Shown here piece by piece: positions 1 through 14,411 of a DNA stretch of 60,000 nt (positions are counted from its first letter, which is position 1; each line of letters begins with the position of its first letter). The DNA comes from Liolophura sinensis. Lineage: Eukaryota; Mollusca; Polyplacophora; Chitonida; Chitonidae. The notes under the pieces are model-generated. The model was given only the letters and a program-made list of their open reading frames with translations, was not told the DNA's origin and searched no databases. The stretch lies in the NCBI RefSeq assembly GCF_032854445.1, contig NC_088300.1, positions 9,240,001-9,300,000 of the forward strand, read 5' to 3'. Made by a program: the position numbers and the translations under genes.

Positions 1-227
1 GGTGTTTGGTTGTTTTCTGGTATAGGACAACAACAGGCAGGTTGGAGCCACCAAACAATTTTTGCACTTAGCACCAGTCACGCGAGTGAAAACGTTTTGT
101 TAAGCCAGGAAATAGAGGTTTCTTCTCCAGCTTTATGTAAGGAACAGGGCAAGATACAGGAACGGTGTTCTCAGAAAGTGCGGCTTTCTTCCCCAAGCTA
201 CCTCAACCTCACCCCACCTCAACCTCA

Positions 228-358
228 CCCCAAGGATGGTCGTGGGTTTGCCCGCGAGCTCTGCCTGGTTTCCTCCCACCATAATGCTGTCCGCCGTCGT
301 ATGAGTGAAATATTCTTGAGTAGGGCGTAAAACACCAATCAAATAAATAAATAAATCA
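228..358 (+). repeat. SINE-A (tRNA-derived), 3' part
   Basis: This is the 3' half of the commonest SINE in the window, ending in a TAAATAAATAAAT tail after the 'gtaaaacaccaatcaa' block. It matches the full-length copy at 23757-24033. The tRNA-like head is missing, so it is 5'-truncated. Confidence 0.8.
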
Positions 359-1160
359 ACCTCATCCCAGTCATAAATAACTACCTTCGAGCTTGAAGGT
401 AACTCACTGGTACGAAGTAAAATACTTATATCAAGGTAGAAGATTCACCGAATCGAACCAAAAACAATAAAACGGTTGTGCTTGTCACTCCAACACGAAG
501 AGAAGACCCAAATGATAACATATTCGATGATTTATCCAGAAGAGATATACAATCCTAACCAATGCGACTGACGTCACCAAGAGATCACCTTACTATACAA
601 AGATAGCCCCCCTCCCCCTGTTATGTGCGCAAGTACCCCCTTAAGATTGTCCACATTCTGATCCAGCTGTCACCCGGTATCGCTTTCACATATCGCCGTG
701 TCCATGGACTAAGCCTACTCATTGTCATCTTGTTCCTATGTGCCCACTGAGAAGGTAGGAGGAAGGCACTCACATATTCTGTCTCTTTGTTGAATATATA
801 TTGTAAGACAGAATATTCCTTCAAACCATCGGAAATCTTGCAAAAGCTAGACATTTGAAATCGATCCATGTAGGTTAGTGTAATCTACCAGATTCCAATT
901 ACCTGCCGTGATTCGCCCCTGTGAACAAGAGATGTATGCCAAATACGGACATAACACTCTTTGTGAGATGTAAATCCGATATACAGCAAACATACTATAT
1001 ACAGTGTACAACCTGGGAGAATGGGACATATAAACTTAAGATAAGGCACAAGAGCAAATCAATCCATTTCTACTTAACAAACCAATGTCTAGTGTACTTC
1101 TGGGATGGTCACGCCTTGATATCTTACTTACTTTGTAACTGATTTGGTGTCTATATCTGT
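359..1160. other. No gene recognised; one consensus CRE site
   Basis: I see no exon-like coding, RNA gene or repeat family here. A perfect cAMP-response element palindrome, TGACGTCA, occurs at 569-576. No promoter or gene is visible beside it, so a regulatory role is unproven. Confidence 0.4.
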
Positions 1161-1164
1161 GAGA

Positions 1165-1425
1165 GGTTTGTCTTTTAGTAGTTGTCTTTTAGAAGATTAT
1201 ACTTGTAGGAGGTTTGATGTTTTAGTATGACGTAACGTTTTTGTTTGTAAAAGGTTTGCTGTTTTATAATGGCGTTACGCATGAGGTTTGAGGCGCTTAC
1301 GATTATACGGAAACACCGGTGTCGCCAACCTGACGTCGTCAATCGTGTGACGTTATTCGCGTAACGTTTATGTGTGTGGGGGGGGGGGGGTTGTTTCATT
1401 ATGACGTTGTTATGAGTCAGCAACA
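1165..1425 (+). repeat. Degenerate repeat carrying CRE/ATF-like motifs
   Basis: Irregular repeats of about 40 bp built from 'aggaggtttg', 'gttttagtatgacgtaacg' and 'tttatgt' pieces. TGACGTAA or a close variant recurs near 1228, 1271, 1354 and 1401. The same unit reappears at 2283-2425. A run of 13 G lies at about 1378-1390. It is either an old dispersed repeat or a site array; the sequence alone does not decide. Confidence 0.45.
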
Positions 1426-1605
1426 GTGAGCACAGATAACTATGAGGCCTGTCTACATTGATGACAATACTTTAATACTACAACAAATATAACACCTAAC
1501 ACATTTCCACAATTACACCATGCTGTGGTGACTCAGGCACTATGAATAACAGAGTGCTTAGCTGAAGAGCTAAAGTCCTAGTTTCAGAACGTCCCTTAGG
1601 TGCGG

Positions 1606-1623
1606 TTCCGGACTAATCCGGAA
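1606..1623. other. Short perfect inverted repeat
   Basis: TTCCGGA at 1606-1612 is followed after CTAA by TCCGGAA at 1617-1623, a perfect 7-bp stem. Nearby, a roughly 20-bp block ('cagataatgg' core) is repeated at about 1719 and 1767. No RNA gene is evident. Confidence 0.4.
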
Positions 1624-2110
1624 CAACAGGCGATGCCCTGGTATAAGATTCTAGGTCCTTGCGCGACAACAGGCAAAGTCCTGATACAAGATACTATGTC
1701 CATGCGCGAAAGTCCTCCAGATAATGGATCATATATGGTGGCAGCGTTGGGATGGTGGAAGTCCCCCAGATAATGGGTCAGATGGCCTAGACAGTCAATT
1801 ATGAGGATCCTGTTGCATACACAGATCTCAAGGTGAACAGCCTTTAGTGTACAGTCCACGTAATCGACGGCAAGTCCAGTGCGGTGTTCCATGGACACAA
1901 GTTCACTGTATTCCAATGCGAATACTACAGGCTGTCAGTACCAGTAGTAAACGAAGCGATGGTCTGCTTCTCTTGGTGGTCACCGTTTTGGTGGCCTGTC
2001 CAACTCTGCCCACTGGCAAATATGCTGGCTCACGTTCGGGTAACCTGCCTTTGTAGACCACGTGAAGGATTACCTCCGTTAGATCAACTGTACAAACACA
2101 TGCAGCCCTT

Positions 2111-2196
2111 GGGTCGCCCCGTGGTGTAAGGCTGCATGAAACCTTCTGACGCTCTTGAGTCGACTCGTGGTGTAAGGCTGCATGAAGCCTTCTGAT
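2111..2196 (+). repeat. Two-copy tandem duplication (46-bp period)
   Basis: 'cgtggtgtaaggctgcatga' begins at 2120 and again at 2166, with about 30 bp nearly identical. It is a simple local duplication with no coding signal. Confidence 0.6.
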
Positions 2197-2282
2197 ATGC
2201 AGGCTGGTTTATAGACGACTACATACATATAAATAAGTACATACATATAATACATACAATAAATACTCCCTCAGCTGTCACA

Positions 2283-2425
2283 GACGTAACGTTTATTTTT
2301 GTAGGAGGTTTGGTGTTGATGTTTTAGTATGACGTAGCGTTTATGTGTATAGGTATCTTGGTTTTTTTAGTATGACATTTCGTTTTTTGACTCAGTGTGA
2401 TGTAACGTTTATGTCTGCTGGAGGT
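2283..2425 (+). repeat. Second block of the CRE-like degenerate repeat
   Basis: Units 'gacgtaacgtttat', 'atgacgtagcgtttatg' and 'gatgtaacgtttatg' alternate with 'aggaggtttgg' pieces, as in the block at 1165-1425. The two blocks are about 1 kb apart and in the same orientation. Confidence 0.45.
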
Positions 2426-2429
2426 TAAA

Positions 2430-3266
2430 TTCAGAGAAAGCAATCGCAAAATCTGATGGACTATCTGATTATAGGTGGGCTTCTCCACATCATACCTTCG
2501 ACAGTGTGTATCAAACCGTATAAAACTCAGTACTTTGCGGAGTGTGAGGTAAAGAAATCTAGAGAGATCTGTTCTAGAGAGATGAAGATGAAATAATGGC
2601 CATGATTCTAATGAATGAAGACCATCTCCATGGTTGTCATTATGACAAATGAATTCCTATTGCTGAGGCGTGGTCTTCATTCAGACAAATTAAACCCTGT
2701 TGTAAAGACGATCATTTTACATGCATGGCACATGGAGGTTTGCCTATTGCCGGTATAATTAGAGAGAAGGCTATTCCGTTTATCGGACTGCGGTTTGGAT
2801 CTGCAGCGGTGTAGACGATATCGCATTACAGAGGACGTAAGAAAATGTCCAACAGAAATCCAGTCAGGTGGAAGAGGAGTCAAATAAAGGGAACTAATAA
2901 GTTACAGCGTAGAGACATCTGCTATCCGCGTTGCCCACCTGACCAGCAACGACTACATAATACACACAAGTTCTGTGTAAAGAATCTTCAACACTATTCT
3001 GGGAGCACGTCTCTCTATCAAAACAAAATATCTGTCAACAAGACTGGTTCCTTAAGAAAAATTACAAAATGTATACAATTGACAAGAGACCGTATCACAC
3101 TGTCGTCGCTTGTCTGGTTTTTCTCTCTATGCTGTAAGTTTTAATTATATTACAGTCGTCAATGGGAGTAGCTACTATTGATGTGGTATATTTACTTTTC
3201 AGATAACCCGCTTCTGAAGGCATAGTATTTTCTCACATTCATTTCCATATTTTGTTGACTGAGCGA
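2430..3266. other. Intergenic, no gene recognised
   Basis: No splice-supported coding or RNA gene seen. A 22-bp string beginning 'taatacacacaagttctg' near 2959 occurs again inside the SINE at about 3397 (see findings). Confidence 0.35.
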
Positions 3267-3267
3267 A

Positions 3268-3624
3268 CCAGCCCGGATAGCACAGTTGGTAGAGCGTCCG
3301 CTTCGGGACCAGTAGATCCAGGATCAATCCTGGAGCGAGTCACACCTAAGACTTTAAAAAGAAGAAGTTGTAAATTCATCGCTAGGTGTTCAGCATTAAT
3401 ACACACAAGTTCTGTGTAGTGGAAATTGGTGACCTGGTTCAGTATAATTCCTCGGCGGCTTACTTGCCTTCGTTAAGTCGTCTCAGTGAAGCAGCACTAG
3501 ATAAAAGAGCGGTGGAAATCCGTCCTGCAACAAGGAGGCACATTACATGCACCCTAAGGATTCCTTTGTCGTCATATGACTGAAAAATTGTTAAGTACGA
3601 CGGTAAACCCCAAGCACTCACTGA
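3268..3624 (+). repeat. SINE-B (tRNA-derived), near full length
   Basis: The head resembles a tRNA, with a pol III A box (TAGCACAGTTGGTAGAG) and B box (GGATCAATCC). The body is conserved ('aagtcgtctcagtgaagcag') and the end reads 'gttaagtacgacggtaaacc' then 'caagcactcactga'. The middle departs from other copies: a 22-bp string shared with position 2959 replaces the usual 'aaggggatagtgcaacgact' region. Confidence 0.8.
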
Positions 3625-4042
3625 GCGGTGACTTGGGTTTTTTTTATGAATTTTAATCACATGCAACAGCCTGTATCATCAAACTTTACCGTATATCGCC
3701 GACAGTGTTTTAAAAGCATCTATCTTTTTCCGGCTGAACAACTGAACATGGTGAACTCAACATTTTACGGATGACAACATGTCCGTATAAAGCTAAATTA
3801 TCTTCTTCACTTTATATGTTTGTACGGTTGTTGTTCACTGCCATATTCAAGAAATTTTCACTGACACGATGAAGGTCAGTTTTACGGCTGGAAGAAACTG
3901 AAGCGCCCGGGGTAAGATCAAGATAGAGTTAAGTACATGGCAATCTGCTATGACGCTGCAACAGCATATTAAAAGCAAAATTAAGACGCAGCACAAAGTG
4001 TGCAAAAAACCAGACACACTTTATAAATACTGTTCATTTAAC

Positions 4043-4317
4043 TTTATTACAATTCATATAAAACAGTTCGAATTTACAATAAACCTTGCTCACCAATAAA
4101 CTGTGACCAAAAATGAATAGCGAAAACATGTCTTAGAGTACTTTTTTAACATCAGTTTAATATCAGTTCTCGGAATTGGCCAATCCATGTTAGGTGTTGG
4201 TTACCAGACCTCCCTTCAGTATTATGGAGTCAACCATATGGATTGTGGAGATCGTAAACTGGAGCGGAGATTCAGCACCGACTGGGGATTTTGTGACCCT
4301 GGATCAGCTAAAGTTGT
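4043..4317 (-). other. CaM1 3'-UTR terminal exon and polyA signal (inferred)
   Basis: On the minus strand a splice donor (GTAAGT) lies 27 nt past the CaM1 stop, with the last exon base at 4902. A strong acceptor, CTACTTTTCAG|ACAACT, gives an exon starting at 4317. An AATAAA signal lies at 4048-4043. CaM2 and CaM3 have the same arrangement, which supports a real 3'-UTR intron (4318-4901). Confidence 0.6.
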
Positions 4318-4928
4318 CTGAAAAGTAGAGAAAAATGCTAAATCGTCCAAATGCTCAAACGAAATATAGTCCTACAAGAATGGAAGAACATTGGACAGGT
4401 TTCCACGATGACAATAAGACAGTGCGTCGACTGTTAAACCAAATAACTTAATAGTTTAAACTGTGTGCACCATCCAACGAAGTCGTACGCTTTGACTTTG
4501 CTCGTCAAAATACTAGCCAAATATTTCAGATTCACGTCAACTATGGTGTTGTTAGAACTGTTCATTCAAATAATGAATGTGATGATGATAATAATGATGC
4601 ATACGATCCCTGTGACTTGTGCCCACCTCTATGGCTTTTTTTCTACGGCATCTGCCGAATGGGCATTGTAAGCCACATGCAAACCATTTGTGATGGCTTT
4701 TCATGTGTAATGTTTAGGTTTCAGCTCAGTGCAGTTTGTGACAAGCTCTAGACACTAGCATAATTAGTTATGCTCTGATTATACAAAGAAGCATGAAAAA
4801 GGTAAAGCGCCAATGGGGGAATTTGGATCAAATAAATATTCATGTCACTTTTTCCTCAATTACTACAAGATGAAGATATGGCTGCTGCTTTTTATACTTA
4901 CCGCATGTTTATTAATTCAGACGTTTTT

Positions 4929-7522
<2,594 letters not shown>

Positions 7523-7572
7523 TTCGTCAAATGGGTGTTAGGTTATGGCACTCCAGAGCCGTGGAATACTGA

Positions 7573-7725
7573 ATTGGCCAGTGACCAGTGCTAGCTGCTA
7601 TATACCACTGGGTTGTTAGGAGTAACGTTCCGCAATGCGACAAAACCCCGAAGTCTGTTCTAACATGTTACCGGATTATGATGTCAGAGGATTATGGGAT
7701 AATCCCACACCCCAGCTTCGCTGGA
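7573..7725 (-). promoter_or_regulatory. CaM1 core promoter and conserved upstream block
   Basis: A TATA box (GTATATA on the minus strand, about 7605-7599) lies about 80 bp above the ATG, placing transcription start near 7573. Just upstream is a block shared with CaM2 and CaM3 (plus-strand 'gggttgtta' then 'cgacaaa'). An inverted repeat, GGATTAT-GGG-ATAATCC, lies at about 7691-7707. TAATCC is the known site of K50 homeodomain factors (Otx, Pitx, Gsc); binding here is inferred. Confidence 0.65.
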
Positions 7726-7754
7726 ATCTGCACTTTTTTTACTCACTCAGCTGT

Positions 7755-8024
<270 letters not shown>

Positions 8025-8042
8025 AGGGGATATACCGTAAAT

Positions 8043-8130
8043 GACCAATTATATCAGATTTATTAAACGCCAAAGGCTCGGAACAAATGAAAATCACACC
8101 ACGATTTTATTAAATCTGACATAATAGGTC
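8043..8130. repeat. Second inverted repeat (hairpin), MITE-like
   Basis: 'gaccaattatatcagattta' (from 8043) pairs with the reverse complement of 'taaatctgacataataggtc' (ending 8130), with about 25-nt arms and a 37-nt centre. It abuts the palindrome at 7826-8024, so both may belong to one composite foldback element. Confidence 0.55.
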
Positions 8131-9095
8131 ACGAATTGCATATTCTATTTATCCCATAAATTATTTTGAACGGTTTCAGGTGGTTGATAAATAAGGTAAC
8201 GTCTGTTGTTTTGACAAGAATGTAAATGAGATGCCGTGACTGTTGAATTTGTGCTTGTGAGTACCGGTACCTTGCTTTGGGCGTGTGCAGTGTCAGGCGT
8301 TTCATTTCCTTTCACTAACCGTGGCTGTGTTTTACATTCCGTGAGGATAAATTTCCTTCTATCCCGTATACCAAAAACTTAACCAGTCTAGTCGAAATAA
8401 AACGCTGTCACGGTGCAGTATGTGATCGCTAGCCTGTTTTTGTCACATCTAGTCTGTTTTGAGTCACTTCAAGCCTTTTGGGGTACTGTAATATGTGTTA
8501 TACGCTACTGGTGACAACTTAAAAAGCAGTGCATCTCACACCATTGCCCAATAACAGCAACAACCTCGTCCTCTCATATAGCTGTCCTTCTCGTGGGCTC
8601 TTGGAACTACTTTGATTGGTGCTCAGCATAAGAGAAATAGGCCAAATACTGGTCCTGTGTATTACCTGACGATTTCAGCCAACGTCACGATGTTTTTTTT
8701 TACAGTTTTACAATGAGTGGCCGTATAGCTCTCTATTATAGTAAATATGATCAAAGTGTCCAGAATGTCTGGCCTCCTGCTTGATTGTGTCCAATTCAGC
8801 TTAACCCGGAGCGTGGTGTCGTATCTTCGTCGAGATGAATTTGATCAGTATTTTGGAGATAAGAACAGTGGCAGTAAACGCGCAAGTGAGGTACAAGTTT
8901 GTATTATCTACAATATATAAAACTAACCTGAAGTACGATTTGAATACTGATTTCACTCATTCGCCTAAAATTTGTTTTTAAAATTGGACTTCATTATTGA
9001 CCTGGAACATCAAGTTTGGTTGACAGCTTGTTAACGCATGTCTGTTTTGACGACTTGATTCAGTACAATGTGTCAGATGTCTTCGACATGGCGTT
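8131..9095. other. Intergenic, nothing recognised
   Basis: No splice-supported coding, RNA gene or repeat family seen. The sequence is AT-rich and unique by eye. Confidence 0.3.
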
Positions 9096-9226
9096 CGATT
9101 TATTGGTTTCATTGGTGTATTGCGCCTTACTCTACAGTATTTCATTGATACGACGGCGGCCAGCATTATGGTAGGAGAAAATCGGGCAGAAACCGGGGAA
9201 AACCCACAACCATCCACAGGTTACTG
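9096..9226 (-). repeat. SINE-A fragment, reverse orientation
   Basis: It begins with the reversed tail ('gatttattggtttcattggt'), continues through 'gatacgacggcggccagcat', and ends at 'accatccacaggttactgag'. The tRNA-like head is absent. Confidence 0.8.
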
Positions 9227-9478
9227 AGACCATCTCACGAAGGCAGGATTTGTAGGATTTGATAGATCCTGTGTAAAATGTGAAGACGTCAATCTACGTC
9301 ACAAGTTTTAATAGAAAAACTGATGAATCTAGGGTAAATACACTCCACCAAACGCCTTCACTCAAAATTTCTTGAATTTAATAATGAGCATAACACTCTA
9401 ATTGGCAAGCATGCACAGAGCGTTCAAGGCCACGAGCGATCAGTTTCATAGCTGTTATGGTTCAATGTAATTCTGCAC

Positions 9479-9786
9479 CGCTTCGATGGCCTAAAGGTCA
9501 TATCGTCCGCCTTAAAGTCGGCAGACCCGAGATTAAACCCGGGTTGACTAACACCAAAGCCTTTTAAAATGGTACTTATTGCTGCCTCACTTGGCGTGCA
9601 ACACTGCGGTGTCAGAGCAAAGGAAACAGAAGCGGATGGCCCGGTGTCAGTATAATGTGGCTGCGTGAAGTATCATGTCTGGTGCCTTCGGGATGATACT
9701 TCAGTGGAGGCAGCACTATGATGGCATGAACTATACATATATTGTTAAGTACGAAGTTAAACCACAAGCACTTATTCATTCATTTA
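9479..9786 (+). repeat. SINE-C (tRNA-derived), near full length
   Basis: The head carries a plausible A box ('tggcctaaaggtcatatcgt') and B box ('agattaaacccgggt'). The body reads 'tgctgcctcacttggcgtgc' and 'ggcccggtgtcagtataatg'. The end, 'attgttaagtacgaagttaa', then CATT repeats, is like the SINE-B end. Partial relatives occur at 37232 and 46000. Confidence 0.75.
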
Positions 9787-9789
9787 TAA

Positions 9790-10840
9790 TTCTGCTTAAC
9801 CCTGACTGGGTTTACATTCATATTTATTACATCAACATGATGTCTATATAAATAGTTACAATCAAAGGATACCTTCATTGTATTCGACCTGTATATTATT
9901 CACAGGCTGCAAATATAAATTTCATCGTAAGCCATGCGTAGAATATTGCCTGCATCATTTCAAAAGGCCGAGCAATTTCTTTCTTTCAAGTTAAAAGCTT
10001 TACTAACTATTTATATATTATTTTGTACGTATTTATTTTGGAACTGGTGTTTTACCTTATTTTGGAAATGGGGTTTGCGATTATCGAGTGGTATTCGAAT
10101 GTCGCTAAGATTCTGTTGTTATTAATCATTGTGTCACACTTTGAAACATTCTGAAACTTTTGGCGTGTTCCAGGTAATAAGTAATATAAAAACATATTAG
10201 AGGTCAAAGTGTGTGTGTGTGTGTGTGTGTAAAATTTGCTTTATAAACTCACTGAAAGCTGATTGGCTGAGTGTGAAGATCACAAAGTACATGTATTTTC
10301 CCAGTTACCATCATGTTAGCTAAAATTATTTAAAAATAGAAAGGTGTAAGCCGACCCAATCTAGCTTTCATTATTAAATACCATAACACTCCAAATATAT
10401 ACCAAATATCTATATTTTTATACAATATCATATAACACCTTATGAAGAATATTCTTATTGGCATAAAAATAAATATATATTTGTATTTCTTAACACGAAA
10501 GAAATAAAGTATTTCGATTCAATAAATGCTTTGAATAATGACCAGTGGAGGTGCCTCGCAGATGTCTTGTATGGATGGTGTCGAGTCCAAAGTTTGACTA
10601 CCCTTAGATTGACCTAGTTTCTTGACCTAGAAAAACTTCAGACCTGCCATGAAAAATGTCTTGTTTACTGTTACAGCATTCAAAAATCATTATTTTTCAT
10701 GATTGTCAAATATGGCTGTTACGAGACGAATAATTGTTTATGATATTGTATTGTAAGTATCTATAAAAGTCATGCCTACCACAATACTAAAAGCAGAAAT
10801 TTGAAGTGCCACAGAACTAAGGTTTTGCGTACCAGTATTA
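9790..10840. other. Intergenic AT-rich DNA with a (GT)11 tract
   Basis: No gene recognised. A GT dinucleotide tract lies at 10209-10230. Confidence 0.4.
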
Positions 10841-10842
10841 TT

Positions 10843-11091
10843 ATTTATTTATCTATTTGATTGGTGTTTTACGCCGAATATTTCACTTATACGACGGCGG
10901 CCAGCAATATGGTGGGAGGAAACCGGGTAGTGCCCGAGGGAAACCCACGATCGTAGACCTTCCCACTTACAGCCGGAGAGGAAGACAACCATGAGCTGGA
11001 CTTGAACTCACAGCAATTGCATTGGTGAGAGGCTCTTGGGTCATTACGCTGCGTTAGCGCGCTCACTAACTGAGCCACGGAGGCCCCCACC
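10843..11091 (-). repeat. SINE-A, near full length, reverse orientation
   Basis: It runs from the TTATTTATTTATCTA reversed tail to 'ctgagccacggaggcccc', the reverse complement of the tRNA-like head. The B box ('gacttgaactc' reversed) and A box are both visible. Confidence 0.88.
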
Positions 11092-11345
11092 AGTATTGTT
11101 AATAAATGCATGAGTACATCAGTTGGATGTAAACTTGGGAATTGCATTTCTCTGGTATACTAGTATGTGGACGTAGCAGCGGACAAATATCGAGAGCACA
11201 CGTTTCAGTTTGGGTTGCACAGATAGCCACTCATTCTTCAGTGTCCAGCTCTCCACAATATGGCGAAGTACGGCAATGATCATTTGCTCTAAGCCATTAC
11301 ACCTGGCTATGATAGACTGCCACAAAAATTTCCATGACCAGTACT

Positions 11346-11410
11346 TATTCGATTGGTGTTTTACGCCGTACTCACTAATGCAACGGTGGCCCGAGTTACA
11401 GAGCCCGCAC
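11346..11410 (-). repeat. SINE-A fragment
   Basis: 'attggtgttttacgccgtac' begins the reversed 3' end, followed by a degraded 'caacggtggcccgagttaca'. It is short and old. Confidence 0.55.
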
Positions 11411-13265
11411 CCTTCTCGCCTAAAGCTGTGTGAGCTTTCGAGACTCCTAAAATGTCGATTAGGTTTATTTGACCTTGAAGTGAACTCCATAAAAGCAAAA
11501 GATAAATAACAGTTTAAAGGGAATTCAATTTTTTCATAAATTTAACGACACTTGAAATAAATAATAAATCTTATTTCTCCCATAGAAAAACAAAGTCAAT
11601 TATGCAATGTAGATCATTTCAATCACATTTTAAATATCTCGATGTGTTCGATGAAGACAAGCAAAATTAATGTTCTGTGATGTTCGTGTTTCAAAGTTGG
11701 AATGTTGATCTACCTAACGGATAGATCAGACGGTTTCCAGACAATAGGAATGTTCATTACTGGATGTGTCTCTATGTTTCTATGATCCGGTTTGAATGTA
11801 GAAAGAATGTGTTTAAAGAGTGCATTTAGCTGCCATGAGCAGTTCCATGGGATATGTAGTAGCTGTGATTGCTTTTGTTGTTTTCTACTTCTTGCTGAGA
11901 TCATTTTTAATGCACGTGTTCACTTCATGTGTGTTTTCAAACTGCACATGCGTCGCATCTTGTGACAACTCATCATCAATTTATGCCGACTTGTCCGTAT
12001 CATACCTTCGTTGTGAGCAGTAGAAATTTTTCACTTTTTTTTTAATTTTCACTGATGCATTCATGAGTGAAAAGAAGTAAAATTTAAAACGGCTTTATAA
12101 ACTTACGATTTTTTCATAATTGATCACATCCACTTTTTGAGAACCATTAGTTTTATTTTTAAATTATCGTTTGACCTTAAACAGAACAAAATGATTTTTA
12201 AACATTTTTAAATCGTATTTCCTTGACTGTTTGAATGAATGTAGATCTGTGCAAATGTCTCATATCCCAGCATTTTGTATTTGGATATCTACATGGTCTG
12301 AACACCTGAATGGAGGAATAAACTCCTCCCAAAAAACATCACATAATTGATGCAAAAAATATATCCACCCAGCCTTCAGGCTCCCTCATCAACAGTAGTA
12401 ATCAAAACCGCAAAATTAGGCAAGACTTACCTCAAAGCCACGTCCTCCACAACTGCATAGATTGTTTCATGTTTTTGACAGCGTTCTTGACCAGTCGGTA
12501 TAAGTGTATATTTGTATATTTTAAATACATTAGGGGATTGTGTAAAACGGCATTTAATGTTAATTGTTGAATTATTTTGTGCTGTTTTTTCCTTTTGTTC
12601 CGGTGTTGGATGTTATCTTTAACGCCCAAAAAATAATCTGTCAAATTTAAAAGATAATATGTGGTTTAAGTGATGCCAGAATGGATTCTGCGATTGCAGC
12701 AGATAATTCTGTTAAATATAGACCTGACACACATATTCCATTAATTCAACATAAAGGTTCTATCAGACTAACAGGACTTCATGTTGAACATGACACAATA
12801 CTGTGTTTTGTTAACAGAACGCATTTAAGCATCACTCACACAACAGACTTTCTGTTAAAATTAACACATTTATTTTTTGCTCACATAATGTTATAAATTT
12901 TTCCTGTTTCTATAGTCACGTGTTCTTAACGCGCGTTCAATCCTAATCATCAATTCTCTGCAGTTAATCCGTATTTGTTAATCCTAATATTGCTTTTTTG
13001 TAATTTCAAACTATTGATTTACTTATGATTCTGACAGCTATTTCTTTCTTTATGGTAGGGCTTATACATGTCTAGGCTAAAAGAAGTACAGCTGATTTGC
13101 ACACCAAAACTTCGCCGTCACCCGTAGGACTACCTGGGACTATTTTATATACAATACCGGTATTATATTATTTATGTAATTGTTTGAGTGTAATTAATCA
13201 CCCGTTCTACTTCCTACAATTAGCCTGGGTCTTCCTTTAATAGTCATCATGTAGTGAGGAGTGCC
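11411..13265. other. Intergenic, no supported gene
   Basis: Short open frames occur, for example a hydrophobic one at 11820-12023, but none has splice, promoter or family support. No repeat family recognised. Confidence 0.3.
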
Positions 13266-13267
13266 AG

Positions 13268-13580
13268 AGAGTGAGTGAGTGCTTGGGGGTTAACGCCGTA
13301 CTCAACAATTTTTAAGGTCATACGACGACGAAGGAACCCTTAGAGTATATGCAGTGTGCCTCCTTGTTTGCAAGACGGATTTCCACCGCTCTTTATCTAG
13401 TGCTGCTTCACTGAGACGCCTTACCGAAGGCAAGTAAGCTGCCCCGCCCAAGCCCTTATACTGATACGGGTCAACCAGTCGTTGCACTCTCTCCCTTCAT
13501 GCTGAACGTCAAGCGAGTGAAGTTACAACTTCCTCTTTTAAGATCTTAGGTGTGACTCGACACAGGATTGACCCGAAGCG
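13268..13580 (-). repeat. SINE-B, reverse orientation, 5'-truncated
   Basis: It starts with the reversed ACTCACTCAC tail ('gagtgagtgagtgcttgggg') and passes through 'tgctgcttcactgagacgcc' to 'aggattgacccgaagcgg'. Only the very 5' end of the head is missing. Confidence 0.85.
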
Positions 13581-14124
13581 GGTTAGGTTATTGTGAAGTG
13601 TTTTGAACAGTATAGAGTAGTATTGCAGGGTCGAGTCCAATGCGGATTCCCAACACAACATGGACGAATAGGCCTATAATACCACTCCACAATGTACAAA
13701 AACACTTAACAGTGACAAAACACTTAACAGCGAGGATATAAATCTCGCGCAAAAATAACGATCAAAGTTACACGTGCAGATTCAGCCGGCCTGGAGAAAG
13801 TTCTTTCACACTGTATTCGGCGTGCAAATGTTCTCAGTATATTCTTAAGTCGCTTTTGATCTTCGCTTTAGTATTTTGCGGAATTTGGAAATCCATAAGC
13901 AATGACATTTATTCTCTCGTGCACATTTTCTCGTCAGTGTGTACAGAAAGCAGGCGATAAACACAACAGCGCCCAACGCCCAATTTTTTTAGTATATAAA
14001 ATTACCTTCATTTGTTACCGTAAAAGATGAAAAAATACGGCTCCGGGCGGTCACGTGGTGCGATCTGACGGATTTCATTGGACCACATTTATAGCTATAT
14101 AATAAATTAGTATTTAATAGTAAT
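13581..14124. other. Upstream flank of the P450, nothing recognised
   Basis: No gene or repeat family seen. It contains short local duplications such as 'acacttaacag' near 13703 and 13723. Confidence 0.3.
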
Positions 14125-14260
14125 GGTTCAATTAAATTACACGTTGAGGTCTATTTTCAACAAATTCTGAAATTAAAGGCGAGGCAGGTAAATCTAGGAA
14201 ATTGTAGGCAAATATCAGAAATTGTTGAATATAGACATCAACGTGTAATTTAGCTGGACC
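14125..14260. mobile_element. Foldback MITE-like element, copy 1
   Basis: A 46-nt left arm (14125-14170, starting ggttcaattaaatt) is the inverted match of the right arm (14215-14260), with about 40 of 46 positions pairing around a 44-nt centre. The element is small, non-coding and AT-rich, as expected for a non-autonomous foldback element or MITE. A second copy lies 150 bp downstream in the same orientation. No clear target-site duplication could be assigned. Confidence 0.7.
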
Positions 14261-14411
14261 ATAGCTAATAGTCCCAGCCTGAACAAAACGAAGAGCGAAA
14301 TTGCCAGCTACAAGCAATACATTTTGTATGGACGAAAACCATACGTAGCAGCATGTTACAAGTAGGCCTACGTTTTTGTTTGGCTGACAGTACACTAGCT
14401 AACATAGGCCT

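Noticed and set aside
3268-3340. tRNA gene with A and B boxes
   Set aside because: It is continuous with a SINE-B body and tail found elsewhere in the window; the cloverleaf is degraded, so it is a SINE head.
11820-12023. Short hydrophobic frame as a membrane micropeptide
   Set aside because: 67 residues, unsupported by promoter, splicing or homology I can recognise.
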